Below are positions 1 through 11,100 of a stretch of DNA of 64,000 nt, in pieces. The notes under the pieces are model-generated. The model searched no databases. It was not told the DNA's origin and saw only the letters and a program-made list of their open reading frames with translations. The position numbers and the translations under genes are program-made. Source of the DNA: Nitrospinia bacterium (lineage in GTDB: Bacteria; Nitrospinota; Nitrospinia; Nitrospinales; JAJDAT01); the NCBI GenBank assembly GCA_029261715.1, contig JAJDAT010000047.1:62001-126000 (forward strand), in the 5' to 3' direction. The stretch's first letter is position 1. Every line of letters starts with the position of its first letter.

Positions 1-240
1 TTTTTAGAAAAAGAAAAGGTTAAGCCTATACCTTCGGTAGGGGAAAAGTTCGACCCAAAAATTCATGAAGCATTGAGTCAGATAGAATCTGCAGATGAAG
101 AAGAAAATACAGTGTTGCAAGAGTTTTCAAAAGGATTTTATTTAAATGATAGAGTTCTTATACCCGCCAAAGTAGTTATTAGTAAAAAACCCGTTGATTC
201 TGAGGAAGCAGCGTCCTCCTCTGAAGAAGCAAGTTCTTAG
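1..240 (+). CDS. grpE: GrpE nucleotide-exchange factor, C-terminal part (5' end outside window)
   Basis: Frame 1 is open from the first base to a TAG at 238-240 and gives 79 residues. They match the C-terminal beta domain of GrpE: a G-x-x-FDP-x-x-HEAL core, then a T-V-L segment and a G-[FY]-x-L-x-DRVL-x-PA-x-V-x-[VI] ending, followed by a Ser/Glu-rich tail. GrpE releases ADP from DnaK in the cytoplasm. In many bacteria grpE sits beside hrcA and dnaK. Here the next gene is fpg, so dnaK does not follow, but hrcA could lie upstream, outside the window. That would fit the CIRCE operator found at groES. Truncated only by the window edge. Confidence 0.9.
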   Translation, partial: FLEKEKVKPIPSVGEKFDPKIHEALSQIESADEEENTVLQEFSKGFYLNDRVLIPAKVVISKKPVDSEEAASSSEEASS

Positions 241-377
241 CTTGTATTTTTTTTAAATTATCTTTTAAAGTTTGTTCCAGGTTGTCTTAGTTTTTCCTGG
301 TTTGTTAAAAGGTTTTTTTCAGAAAATCGATTTTAAGCTATTCGCTAAATCAATTAACTTTAATCCAAGTTTAAAGA

Positions 378-1196
378 ATGCCTGAATTGCCGGAAGTCGA
401 AACTCTACGGCGAGCTTTAGTTCCTCTTGTCGAAGGCAAGACTCTAAAAGAGATTCGATTCTTCCGTGACAATCTACGATTCCCCATCCCCGTTAAGGTA
501 TTAGAAAAACAAGTTGTCGATAAAAAGATAGAAGCGGTTCGACGTAAGGGAAAATATTTATTATTTCAGATCTCCTCTGGAACTATGATTTTGCATTTGG
601 GTATGAGTGGGCGAGTTGTCCAATGCGCTTCAAGTGAACCTGAGCAAAAACACACACACGTCGTTTTTCGCATTGAGAAAAATACCTGGTTTCATTTTGT
701 TGATCCTCGGCGATTTGGTTGTCTAGTTTGGCAGGATATTGGAGAAGAGCATAAGCTATTACGTTTTCAAGGACCTGATCCATATTCTCCAGAAGCTAGT
801 GCAACGGCAATGAAACAAGTTGCGCAAAATTGTAAGGGACCTATAAAAACTTTTTTAATGAACGGCCAAAAGATCGCAGGGATAGGAAATATTTATGCCT
901 GCGAATCTTTGTTTAAGGCTGGGATACATCCCAATAGACCTGCCGGCCGATTGTCCCTAAAAAGTTGGGATCGACTTTTGTCTGAAGTTCGCGCAACTTT
1001 GGATCGCAGTATCGCCGCTGGAGGGACAACTTTAAAAGATTTCTTTGATCCGTCTGGAAGTGTAGGGTATTACGTTTTACAGTTATCAGTATATGGTAAA
1101 GAAGGCAAGCCGTGCTCAGTGTGTGGGGCAATTATTGATAGAATAGTCCATTCGAATCGATCAACATTTTTTTGTAAGCAATGTCAAAAAAGATAG
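378..1196 (+). CDS. mutM: Formamidopyrimidine-DNA glycosylase (Fpg/MutM)
   Basis: Bifunctional DNA glycosylase/AP lyase that removes 8-oxoguanine and other oxidised purines. The protein (272 aa) starts MPELPEVE, where Pro2 is the Schiff-base nucleophile and Glu3 the catalytic acid. A beta-hairpin lysine lies in RRKGKYL near residue 57. The helix-two-turn-helix segment reads GIGNIYACE, and a C-terminal zinc finger uses Cys246, Cys249, Cys266 and Cys269. Length and motif order are normal for the family. Only a weak AAGA precedes the ATG. It stands 137 bp after grpE and 41 bp before the radical SAM gene, so co-transcription with the latter is likely. Confidence 0.97.
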   Translation: MPELPEVETLRRALVPLVEGKTLKEIRFFRDNLRFPIPVKVLEKQVVDKKIEAVRRKGKYLLFQISSGTMILHLGMSGRVVQCASSEPEQKHTHVVFRIEKNTWFHFVDPRRFGCLVWQDIGEEHKLLRFQGPDPYSPEASATAMKQVAQNCKGPIKTFLMNGQKIAGIGNIYACESLFKAGIHPNRPAGRLSLKSWDRLLSEVRATLDRSIAAGGTTLKDFFDPSGSVGYYVLQLSVYGKEGKPCSVCGAIIDRIVHSNRSTFFCKQCQKR

Positions 1197-1237
1197 AGAC
1201 ACTTTGATCATCTGGATGATTTAGGTTTAAAAATACT

Positions 1238-2872
1238 ATGAGTTTGAACGTTGGCATAGTTACATTGAACGCAAAATATATTCATACGTCCCTTAGTCTT
1301 CGCTATTTGCGAAACGCAGCTATAAATGCTGGATTTGTGAATACTTGGATTTCTGAATATGAGATAGATAAGCCGGTTTGGAAAATAGCGGCTGATATTC
1401 AAAATAAAAAACCAGATGTTGTTGGCGTAAGCGTTTATATCTGGAATCGAATCCAAAGCTTTCAATTAGTTGAAATTTTGAAAAAACAAAACCCAAGTTT
1501 AAACGTGATTGTTGGAGGGCCGGAAGTTTCCTTTGAAGATAAATTAGTGAATGATTATTTTGTTATTGGAGGTGAGGGAGAAGGTAAATGGGTCGAAGCC
1601 CTAAGCCTTATAGAAAAAGGAAAAACTCCAGACGATAAAACGTTGAATCGGTGGAAAACTTACGGTAATGATTTGCCGGAGCTAGCGCCACCTTATAATT
1701 CCAAAGATGAAGACCTGATAAAAAATAGGATTGCGTATATTGAGACCTCAAGAGGTTGTCCCTACTTGTGCTCGTTTTGTTTGTCTGCCCTGGATGAAAA
1801 GGTTCGTTATTTTGACGATATTTTAATTAAAGAACAAATTAAATTTTTAGTTGGCGCTGGAGTTAAAACCATAAAGTTCATTGATAGAACTTTTAACTTA
1901 AAACCCAAACGGGTTATGGAATTGATGACTTGGTTGATTCATTTTGAAGGGACTTCGTTTCATTTCGAAGTTGTTGGAGATATTTTAACTGAGGAAATTT
2001 TAAAATTTTTAGAAACGGTTCCAGAGGGAATGTTTCAGTTTGAAATAGGAATTCAGACGGCAGATGAAAGAGTTCAGGAATCGGTGCATCGTAAACAACG
2101 TAACGAAAAATTGTTTGAAAATATCCGACGAATACTGGATGCTGGTAAAATTCACTTACATTGCGATTTGATTTTTGGGTTACCTGGCGAAACTCTTGAG
2201 AAGATTTTAAATTCCTTTGATTCGGTCTTTAGGTTACATGCGCACGAATTGCAGTTAGGTTTTTTGAAGTTTTTACCGGGCGCTCCTATTCGAGAATTAA
2301 TTGAAAAACACGAATATGAATTTCAGTCCTTTCCGCCTTATGAGACGATTTCACATAGAGATCTTTCCTCCGACGAAATTATTTTTTTAAAAAAATTTGC
2401 CGACGTTTTTGAGCTGTTTTACAACACAAAGCGTTTTCGGTTTTCAGTTTCATATTTACTTGAGACCTGGGAACCTTCTGTATTATTTCATCATTTACTA
2501 AGCTATATGGAGAAAAACGATTTAATCAACCGCAATCATTCTCTTGATAACCAATATAAAATATTCGCTGAAGCTTTTAACTTAAGCAATCGGCCTGTTG
2601 ATTTGGATTTGTTAAGATTAGACTTTGCTTATAGCCAAAGGGCGTTTAGATTTCCGGAGTTTTTACGTCGAACCGATGGTCGGGACAAGAAATATAAAGT
2701 ATGGAGCGGAGATAAAAAAAGTCCCTTATTTCCTTTTTCTCATGACATTGATTTAAAAGGTGGGGTTGCGGTCTTGAAACCTTCTGATGAAACGTTATAC
2801 TATGCTTTTTTACATCCTGAAGATAAGAGTGGATATATTTCTGATCCGGTTTTAGTCCGAGAAATTTCTTAA
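1238..2872 (+). CDS. B12-binding-domain radical SAM protein (DUF4080 type)
   Basis: Predicted cobalamin-binding radical SAM enzyme, 544 aa. The N-terminal third (about 1-140) looks like a B12-binding Rossmann domain, with a conserved T-L-N-A-K-Y start and a GG(P)E loop near residue 90. The radical SAM core follows, with the [4Fe-4S] ligands Cys174-x3-Cys178-x2-Cys181 (RGCPYLCSFC). A C-terminal region of about 170 residues matches the DUF4080 extension. The substrate of this subfamily is unknown; members are often called magnesium-protoporphyrin cyclase-like, but nothing here supports that pathway. It lies between fpg and ilvD on the same strand. A weak ACCAT/ATGGT hairpin with a T run follows at about 2892-2911. 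Confidence 0.85.
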   Translation: MSLNVGIVTLNAKYIHTSLSLRYLRNAAINAGFVNTWISEYEIDKPVWKIAADIQNKKPDVVGVSVYIWNRIQSFQLVEILKKQNPSLNVIVGGPEVSFEDKLVNDYFVIGGEGEGKWVEALSLIEKGKTPDDKTLNRWKTYGNDLPELAPPYNSKDEDLIKNRIAYIETSRGCPYLCSFCLSALDEKVRYFDDILIKEQIKFLVGAGVKTIKFIDRTFNLKPKRVMELMTWLIHFEGTSFHFEVVGDILTEEILKFLETVPEGMFQFEIGIQTADERVQESVHRKQRNEKLFENIRRILDAGKIHLHCDLIFGLPGETLEKILNSFDSVFRLHAHELQLGFLKFLPGAPIRELIEKHEYEFQSFPPYETISHRDLSSDEIIFLKKFADVFELFYNTKRFRFSVSYLLETWEPSVLFHHLLSYMEKNDLINRNHSLDNQYKIFAEAFNLSNRPVDLDLLRLDFAYSQRAFRFPEFLRRTDGRDKKYKVWSGDKKSPLFPFSHDIDLKGGVAVLKPSDETLYYAFLHPEDKSGYISDPVLVREIS

Positions 2873-2931
2873 AGTTCAATCTACCATTATTTATGGTTTT
2901 TCGATTTAAATAAACAAGGAGCCTCATTATC

Positions 2932-4620
2932 ATGACTGAGCCTAAAAAGGGTTTGAACCATCGTAGTCACGTGGTTACACAAGGCGAGAAACGTTCGCCA
3001 AATCGCGCGATGTTACGCGCTGTTGGTTTTACTAGCGAAGATTTTAATAAGCCGATAATTGGGGTAGCCAATGGGCAAAGTAATATTACTCCTTGTAATG
3101 CGGGTTTAGGGCGATTAGCCGACGCGGCGAGCGCGGCAATCAAAGAAAATGGCGGAATGCCTCAAACTTTTGGAACGATAACCATAAGCGATGGTATTTC
3201 GATGGGAACTGAAGGAATGAAATGTTCTTTGGTTAGTCGAGATGTTATCGCCGATTCCATTGAAACAGTATGTCGAGGACAAAATCTGGATGCGGTTATC
3301 TGTGTTGGCGGGTGCGATAAAAATATGCCTGGAGCGATGATGGCTATGGCGCGATTAGAGATTCCTGGCATTTTTGTTTATGGCGGCACGATTAAGCCAG
3401 GGCATTTAGGTGGTAGGGATTTAACGGTAGTTAGCGCGTTTGAAGCGGTTGGACAATATAGTTCTAACAAAATTGATAAAGAAGAGTTGTTGTCTGTTGA
3501 AGAAAACGCTTGCCCTGGCCTTGGTTCTTGTGGGGGAATGTATACCGCTAACACGATGTCGTCAGCTTTTGAAGCTATGGGAATGAGTTTGCCTTTTAGC
3601 TCAACCATGGCAAACGAAGATAAAGAAAAAGAACTTAGCGCAGGACAAAGTGGAGCGGCTCTTATTAATCTTTTAGAAAAAAATATATTGCCGAGAGAGA
3701 TCATGACGCGGAAAGCGTTTGAGAACGCTATTACCGTTATTATGGCAGTTGGCGGATCGACAAACGCTGTTCTTCATTTATTGGCTATTGCACATTGCTT
3801 AGATGTTGATTTGACCATAGACGATTTTGAAACGATACGAAAACGGGCTCCTCATTTTTGCGACATGCGACCTTCAGGTAAATACGTTGCAATCGATCTA
3901 CACAGAGTTGGTGGGATTCCGCAAGTGATGAAATTATTATTAGACAAAGGGTTGCTTCACGGCGATTGCATGACGGTGACTGGAAAAACAGTGGCAGAAA
4001 ACTTAGCGGATATTTCATCCCAGGTTCCTGAAAACCAAGATGTTATTTTACCAATTGATAAGCCATTATCACCAGAAGGACATTTGGTAATATTAAAAGG
4101 TAACTTGTCTCCAGAAGGCTGTGTTGCAAAAGTTTCTGGAGTAGCGGTTAAGAGAATGGAAGGACCCGCTAGAGTTTTTGATTCCGAAGAAGAGTGCTTG
4201 GATGCGATCTTAAGCGATAAAATTCAAGAAGGTAATATTATCGTTATTCGGTATGAAGGTCCAAAAGGCGGACCTGGAATGCGCGAAATGTTAGCTCCAA
4301 CTTCTGCAATTTCTGGCAAAGGAATGGGAGAAAAAGTAGGTTTGATTACCGACGGTCGATTTTCTGGCGGAACTCATGGTTTGGTGGTAGGGCATGTCGC
4401 TCCGGAAGCTCAAGTTGGAGGTTTGATTGGGTTGATTAAAGAAGATGATCTCGTTGCAATTGATATAGAAAATCGAACACTTTCGGTAGATTTAAGCGAA
4501 GAAGAAATTGCGAAAAGAAAAGCAGAATGGAAAGCTCCAGAGATTAAATATAAACGTGGCGTGTTGGCAAAGTACGCGAAGTTAGTTTCTACTGCGTCAA
4601 AAGGAGCGGTTACAGATTAG
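2932..4620 (+). CDS. ilvD: Dihydroxy-acid dehydratase
   Basis: Iron-sulfur enzyme of valine/leucine/isoleucine synthesis that dehydrates 2,3-dihydroxy-3-methylvalerate or -isovalerate to the 2-keto acid. The 562-residue length is normal. Visible family marks are GGCDKNMPG, the [18 protein letters not shown] cysteine segment, a STNAVLH segment and the C-terminal [10 protein letters not shown] clear ribosome-binding site (AAGGAG) lies about 10 bases before the ATG, in contrast to the weaker leaders of the two upstream genes. No other branched-chain amino acid gene is in the window. A hairpin terminator stands about 130 bp downstream. Confidence 0.97.
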   Translation: MTEPKKGLNHRSHVVTQGEKRSPNRAMLRAVGFTSEDFNKPIIGVANGQSNITPCNAGLGRLADAASAAIKENGGMPQTFGTITISDGISMGTEGMKCSLVSRDVIADSIETVCRGQNLDAVICVGGCDKNMPGAMMAMARLEIPGIFVYGGTIKPGHLGGRDLTVVSAFEAVGQYSSNKIDKEELLSVEENACPGLGSCGGMYTANTMSSAFEAMGMSLPFSSTMANEDKEKELSAGQSGAALINLLEKNILPREIMTRKAFENAITVIMAVGGSTNAVLHLLAIAHCLDVDLTIDDFETIRKRAPHFCDMRPSGKYVAIDLHRVGGIPQVMKLLLDKGLLHGDCMTVTGKTVAENLADISSQVPENQDVILPIDKPLSPEGHLVILKGNLSPEGCVAKVSGVAVKRMEGPARVFDSEEECLDAILSDKIQEGNIIVIRYEGPKGGPGMREMLAPTSAISGKGMGEKVGLITDGRFSGGTHGLVVGHVAPEAQVGGLIGLIKEDDLVAIDIENRTLSVDLSEEEIAKRKAEWKAPEIKYKRGVLAKYAKLVSTASKGAVTD

Positions 4621-4748
4621 TCGAATCAATCACCATAAGTGTTTAAATAGGGGTTTTTGTTTTGTTTTTATTTCCTTCGAAGACACTTGATTGCCAGGCT
4701 CCGAATAGAGTGTAGATTAGGAATCCTGATTCGCGGTAGCCATTCATG

Positions 4749-4774
4749 GTGGAGTATTTGATATTCCACTTTTT
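4749..4774 (+). terminator. Intrinsic terminator downstream of ilvD
   Basis: A 9-bp stem (GTGGAGTAT / ATATTCCAC, one G-U pair) with a 3-base loop is followed directly by TTTTT on the + strand. It lies 130 bp after ilvD and separates it from the convergent toxin gene. There is no T run on the minus strand, so it serves + strand transcripts. Confidence 0.6.
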
Positions 4775-4804
4775 ACCGGAAGATTATTTGTCTTTGGGCT
4801 TCAA

Positions 4805-5155
4805 CTATTTGAGTGCTTTATATCCTAAAGGAGCTACATTGGCCCACGGGCCATTCACTTGTTTACTTAAACTTGAGCCATAATTTTCTTTGCATTTTAT
4901 GCATGGTGGTAACTGTCTGGATTTGCCTGGTCCTAGTGATTGGTGAGCAATCGAAAATTCTACTTGGTTCTGTGTTTCATATCTGCGTCCTGTCATATCC
5001 TCCAACTTGTAAAGTGCATTATCTTCAGCGCAGTAACCCCCATAGCCACTGCAATCTGTTGCAGTACGGTTTGTTGTTCTATCTCTAACTGTAATCCATA
5101 CTCTGCCCTTTGCATGATCATTATCTGCCGCTGCTTTTGCATTCTTCCCTTTGCA
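4805..5155 (-). other. Toxin tip region: putative zinc-dependent nucleic-acid deaminase domain
   Basis: Residues 2371-2486 of the giant toxin, directly after the Hint HN terminus. It has a predicted strand (RVWITVRDR), a Cys-Ala-Glu helix (YCAEDNALYKL), another strand (VEFSIAH), then a PPCIKC helix. This order of strand, [H/C]AE helix, strand, PCxxC helix is that of the CDA/deaminase superfamily used by many bacterial polymorphic toxins. I cannot assign it to a named family (DddA-like, YwqJ, MafB19, BURPS668_1122, Pput_2613 or XOO_2897 types). The first ligand is Cys rather than the more common His. Confidence 0.6.
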
Positions 5156-8100
5156 ATTGTGGGCTAATAATTCCTCTTTACCCACAAAATAATTATGGTT
5201 CCCCTGCACCTCAAAGTTGTACACCTGGACAGATTCTTCCTGTAGCTGCATATCCGTTACCACTGCTAAAGAACCGTCTCGCTGCAAGACCTTATCGCCT
5301 ACTTCTAATTCTTTTGCCTTTAACCAACCTTCTTCTGGCACATAAAAGGGATGCTCCTGGGTCGTTTCGATTTTGCCCTTACCCAGAGTAAGTTCCGTGA
5401 CGTCGGTGGCAATACGGGTTACGAGCTGGCTTACTGGTTTAAGTTCGGTTTTTCCGGTTTTCTCGTTATAGCTCCACACCTCATCGCCCACTTTAATATC
5501 ATCAATACCCTTTTCTCCCTTTGCAGTTATAACTTTAGTATCTTTGGTAAAGGAAGCGGTGCGACATCCAGGTTCCTTGGATGGTCTGTTGCTACTACTC
5601 TTGCTAGTACTCGCCATCGTTTTATTTGAATTTATTTTGTTTGCATTTCTGGAAGCGGCGTTGGCTATCTGTCCAAATCTACCTTTAGTAAGGTGAGAAA
5701 CTCCTTTCCCGAGCAAACGCCCCCCTCCTGGAACCACCCCTGCAATCGCAGCTGAAAATACCGCTATGACTGCTAGACTGGCAAGTACCTCGTTAGCGCT
5801 GTACCGGACCCCATCAAATCCGGCATTAAGTCCCATTTCTAGTCCTGCCCAGGCGACTCCTTCTATTAATGATGAGCCGATCACTGCCGCGATTGCTACG
5901 CCTCCGCCGATTCCAGAGACTGCCAAAGCGGCTCCGGCTACAAAACTGGCAGCCGTTATTGCTATGCCTATGCTTATTCCTGACCAAGTTTTTCCCGACG
6001 ACCACTTCCAACTAGCCGGGTTATAAGAATCATTGGCCGTTGCTCCTCCTGAATATCCGCCTGCGCCTACTATAAGAATTGTTACTATTGACGCTAAAAT
6101 GGCTTCTTCTCCGTCTGGATCAATATGTGTTAACGGATCATCGGCTCCATATACATAGGGACTAAAAAACTGCCCGCCAGGGTCGGGCGTTATAAAACGT
6201 CCCAGGTGTCCGTCATAGTATCGTGCCCCAAAGTAGCTGAGGTCAATATTGGCGTCAAATTCTTTGCCAGTGAATTTAGGTCGGAAGGTGTCTTTTCCTG
6301 TACTACTGCTTTTATCAATTTCCCCATACGGTTCGTAGACGACTTGGTTGGTTTGAGCTCCAGTTTCATTAGTGACCAGGACACTGCTGCCGAGGTGATC
6401 CTGATGGAAATAGAGGGTTTGACCGACGACAGGGAGGCCGTTGCCTTGAAATGCCGCTGAAACCGTAGCCGGACCAGCTATTATGAATGTGACAGCCATA
6501 CAGACTGGAAGCAATGGGAGTATTCTTGTCCACCATTTGTTTTTTTTCATCCATTGGGTTTTTTGCGGGACGCTCCAGACAGTAACGGTTGCCGGGGCAA
6601 GCGTTCCAAGTTGATCTAGTTCTCTGATAAACCCATTGCGCAGGCCACCCAAAAAGCTGTGAGCAGGGGCCGCTCGCATGATTTGCACAAATATCCCAAG
6701 TAGCAAGAAGAGGAATATGGTCAGCAACAACCCTTGCATAAATACTTTAGCGATGCCTGGATAAGCAAACGCTTGCATAGCCCTTGTTCCGAGGTATTCC
6801 AGAACGCCGCTCAATGAGCCTGTATTTATACCTACCAGTGATGCGATCACATTGTTGTAATTTTCCCAGGCGGCTAGAGTCGTTGTTCCAGCTTTTGTGC
6901 TTGCGGAAATCACGCCATTTGGACCGTAGATGTATCTTGTGTGTTGCTTATTTCCCCATTTATCTTGCACGATTTCGTAGTAGGGGGAGATATAGAATGT
7001 TTTAACGCCCTTGGTCCCAGTTTTGATGATACGCCTGCCGCTGTCATCGTAGGTGAATTCATTGATCGTTCTTTTTTTCATACCCCCTGTATAATTTTGT
7101 ACTTGGGTGAGTTGATTTTGAGCATTGTAGATGTAGTTCAGTGTTTTCTGGTTGTTTTTGAGGAATTCCTTTTTAGTCGCGTTACCATTTGCATCATATT
7201 TTACTGCAATGTCTGCCGTTTTCTTGCACTCCGGGTCTGGGGCGGTTGTACTTTTGAGGCAGCTTTTTACAAGTTGATGTTTTTTAACAGGATTATATAT
7301 GTAGGTTCTATTGTCATGTTCGACGAGGTTGCCGGCAAAGTCATAACTGTAAGTTAATGATCCGTAGGTTTCTTTTGCTTGCGCTGTTTGCACACGTCCC
7401 ATATTATTGTAGCTAAAGCTTTGGGTCAGGGAAGGTCCATCCGCATCAGTATTGTTGTCAATGATTTCCAAAAGTTTATTAGCTTTATTCCAGGTATATC
7501 TCAAATCCCGCATTTTCAAAGCTCCCTTAGCGGTTTGAGCTTGTTGCATTCGTCCGAGTTCATCGTAATCGTAAGTGGAGGCCACTCCATTGATGTAGTT
7601 TATATTCCGAGCTTCGCCAAGGCTGGTGTAATCTGTGTAGATTGCTACGTCGCTGAAGGCGCTTTCTCCGACATCTTGCAATTGAGCCTTGTATAGATAA
7701 CCTTGACGGTTATAACTATGCCGTACTAAAGATGTGTCGGGATAGGTTGTGTCTACGGCGCGTCCCAGAGCATCATAGGTGTACTGAGTGGTGTATTTGT
7801 CAGGTTTGCCGTTACCGCTGGTGTCTAGGGAAACGACATCTTGTTGTACCGAACCCGTCGAGTTGTAGGTATAGGTATAGGAAATATCGGGAGAGCTGAC
7901 CTGAGTCAATTCCCCTTTACCTGTATTACCAGTAATTTGGTCGTATGTATAAGTGGTTTCCGATTCCAGGGTCTTGTCACTCTTGTAAACCTTTTTATGG
8001 ACTATTCTTCCGAGCGCATCGTATGTGAACTCCTGTTGTTGTCCTTTCGCGTCCAAGGATGTATACAGTTGTCCAATATCAGTGTAGGTGTAGGCGCTGA

Positions 8101-11100
8101 GCCCCAATTCCGGTTTGTCAGCCGTCATGATTTGTCCCAAGGAATTGTAGGAAAAAACGGTTTTTTTGCTGTCTTCCAGGGCTTTTGCTTGGGCATAGCT
8201 AGTGACTGGCGAACCGTCGGCATTGGTCGCCAGTGGATCCGTGACCTTGGTGCGCCTGCCGAGCTTATCGTATTCGTAAAAAGCCATGCCTCCATCAGGA
8301 GCTTGTGTACTCGCGATGCGCCCATTGCTATCAGTGTTGGCATGGTTTTGCACAAAAGTATCTTGAGTAGCTTTATCGGCAGGATTAGGGTGTTTCCAAG
8401 TTACTTTGCGATCATCCACATTGTCATAGATCATTGTCTTTACAGCGCCATCTGGACTGGTGATAGTGTAAGGACGATTATGGATATCGTATGTGTAGGT
8501 AATGTACTGCGGAGTTTCATTGCTGTAATAGGGCAAAGACTCTTGATATGTTCGCCCTACGCTATCAAAGATCAATTCGTTTTTTAGTGTGACGCTCTTA
8601 TCTGGTCCCTTTATTTCGGTTTGATATTTTCGATCCATGCCATCGATAACCGAGGTTTCCCACATCCAGGCATTTTTATCTAATGGATTCCAGTTTCCGT
8701 CTTTTCCCCACGTTTCGCGTTGCCAGGTAGTGACGCTCATTCCTGCAGAACTGCCGGCAGTAAATTCGCGTTGCAAAACTTGCTCAAGTTTGCCAGTTGG
8801 GTTCACGCTCTCTATGGAGGTGATGCGTCCAAAACCATCAATTCCTGTGGCGGGAATATTAAATGTGGCGGTTCCGTTAGCGTCGACGCTTTGAATTTTG
8901 ATACCAAAGTTAGGTTCAAAGGTCGAGGTGACGACAAGCGCCGTGGAATCGGTGGTAGGATCGGTGGCGCTGAGATAACATGATTTTACGACTCCCGGCG
9001 CTGGATCGCCAAAAATGCTGTTGGAGCAATTGACGCTATTGGTAGCTAGGCGATATTGCCAAGCGGTACCTTTCCCGTATTTGACCATGCGAGTTCCGCC
9101 AAAGGAACAAACGTTGTTTTGTTGAGCGCAGTCAATTTCCTCCCAGCTTAGTCCATTGACTGGAGGAGAGACGCTTTTCACCGGAAATGTGTGGTAGGTC
9201 TCGTCATAGGTGGTTAGAATCGTATTGCCGAGCGGATCGGTAGTGTTGATGATATTTCCAAATTTATCGTAGGCTGTGGAGCTCGCTATCCACTTATCGT
9301 TGTGGTCGTCCCATGTCTGTTCACGAACCATATTCATGTTGCCGTCGTAGGCAAACTGCTCGAAGGAAAGATCGATCGTATCGTTCCAGGTATTGAAGTT
9401 TACATATTTACAATCTACCTTAGCGGAGAATTTTTTTTCCGCAATCGGAAAGTAGCCGCGCCACCAGGTGTCTCCTGATCCATTGTTGTATTGGTAACAG
9501 CTATAGAGGTCGTCCGCCGTAACGCTGTTGTCCACCAGTTGTGCAATGCCGATGGTTTTACTCTTGCTGTCGTCGTATGTAAATTCGGTTGTGAGGGTAT
9601 AATCGAGAGTGCTCTTGGAGCCGACTTCCCTAGAACTATAATGATCTACTTCAGTGCGTTCTTTATAAATAGTGTAGACTCCGCTTTCATCTTTGGAAGA
9701 GTTGTGGCGACTTCGCGACGCTCCTAGCAATGCGCCATCAATGCTTCTTTGTTCTGCCATGCTCTTACTGAGGCCAATCAAGGGGAAATCCTGATGATAG
9801 GTAGTGGTTTGCTCAGTGCCTGCTTGTACATTTTTTACCGTATTGGTACGAAGCCCGAGCCATCCTAGCAAGCGATCGCTTTTAGCTCCTGCGTAATGAT
9901 GCCTGAAGTTATAGGTGTGATTGAGACCGTCGCTTTCGGCGTTCTCAGAAACGACATAGAGCGGGATTTGTAGATCGATTTCGGTTCCAGTGGCCGTATC
10001 TTCTTTGGCATAGACGGATTTGTCAGTGAGAGGCTTGTAGTTAATGGTTGTTTGACCATTGAGCCCATCAGTGATGTTGGTGAGTATGTCAGGAATGGAG
10101 CTGATGGAATTAGCGGTATTGTTTGATGAGGGAAATTCCGTAGCATTATTCAGCATTACCCAAAATGTATCTTTATCTTCCTTTTGATAAACAAAATCTG
10201 GTAGACCGTCGCCATTCATGTCCTCAAATGCTCTGTATATCCCTTTGTTGACGCTATTTTTCTTCTCTCCCCAGCTAGTCTCTGATTCGAGTTGGCTACC
10301 AGTATTGAGCATCACTAGAAATTCATTACTATCTCGTTTCTGATAGACATAATCAGGTAGATCATCGCCATTCATGTCGGCAAATGTCCAGGATTTACCC
10401 TCATTAGCTATTTTATTGGACTTCTCTCCCCAGTCATCTTCTTTTTTGAATTTTTTACCGGTATTGAGCATCACCTGGAATGTACCTTGGTCTTTCTGTT
10501 GGTACACAAAGTCTGTTAGACCGTCGCCATTCATATCTAAAAATGCCCTGGATTTCCCATCATGGCTAACGCTATGTGACTTTTCTCCCCAGCTAGTCTC
10601 CGATTCGAGTTGGCTACCAGTATTGAGCATCACTAGAAATTCATTGCTACCTCTCTTCTGATAGACATAATCAGGCAGACCATCGCCATTCATATCGGCA
10701 AATGTCCAAGACATACCCTCATTGGCTATTTTATGTAACTTTTTCCCCCAGTCAGCTTCTGGTTTGAACTTTTCACCAGTATTGAGCATCACTTGAAATG
10801 TACCTTCGTTTTTCTGCTGGTACACAAAGTCTGTTAGACCGTCGCCATTCATATCTAAAAATGCCCTGGATGTTCCATTATTACTAACGCTATGTGATTT
10901 TTCTCCCCATTCTTTGTCTTCTCCAAGCTTATCTTTTTTATTAAGCTTCACCCAAAATGTATCTTTATCTTTCCGTTGATACACAAAATCTGGTAGGCCG
11001 TCGCTATTCATGTCCGCAAGTGTCCAGGATGCCCCATCATTGGCGACATCATAGAGTCTCTCCCCCCAATCGGCGTCTGCTTTGAACTCGGAGCCAGTAC

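Noticed and set aside
272-301. CCAGG...CCTGG hairpin after grpE as a terminator
   Set aside because: Only a 5-bp stem and a 14-base loop; too weak to list.
4643-4747. 34-codon minus-strand ORF just downstream of the giant toxin, in the position of an immunity gene
   Set aside because: It overlaps the ilvD terminator hairpin, lacks a ribosome-binding site, and its product is too short and featureless for an immunity protein.
6941-7357. Long + strand frame inside the toxin gene
   Set aside because: It is a shadow of the minus-strand toxin coding sequence; hydrophobic content arises from the antisense of its codons.
7841-8587. 248-codon + strand frame inside the toxin gene
   Set aside because: Antisense shadow; no RBS, no family likeness, and the minus frame carries clear RHS repeats.
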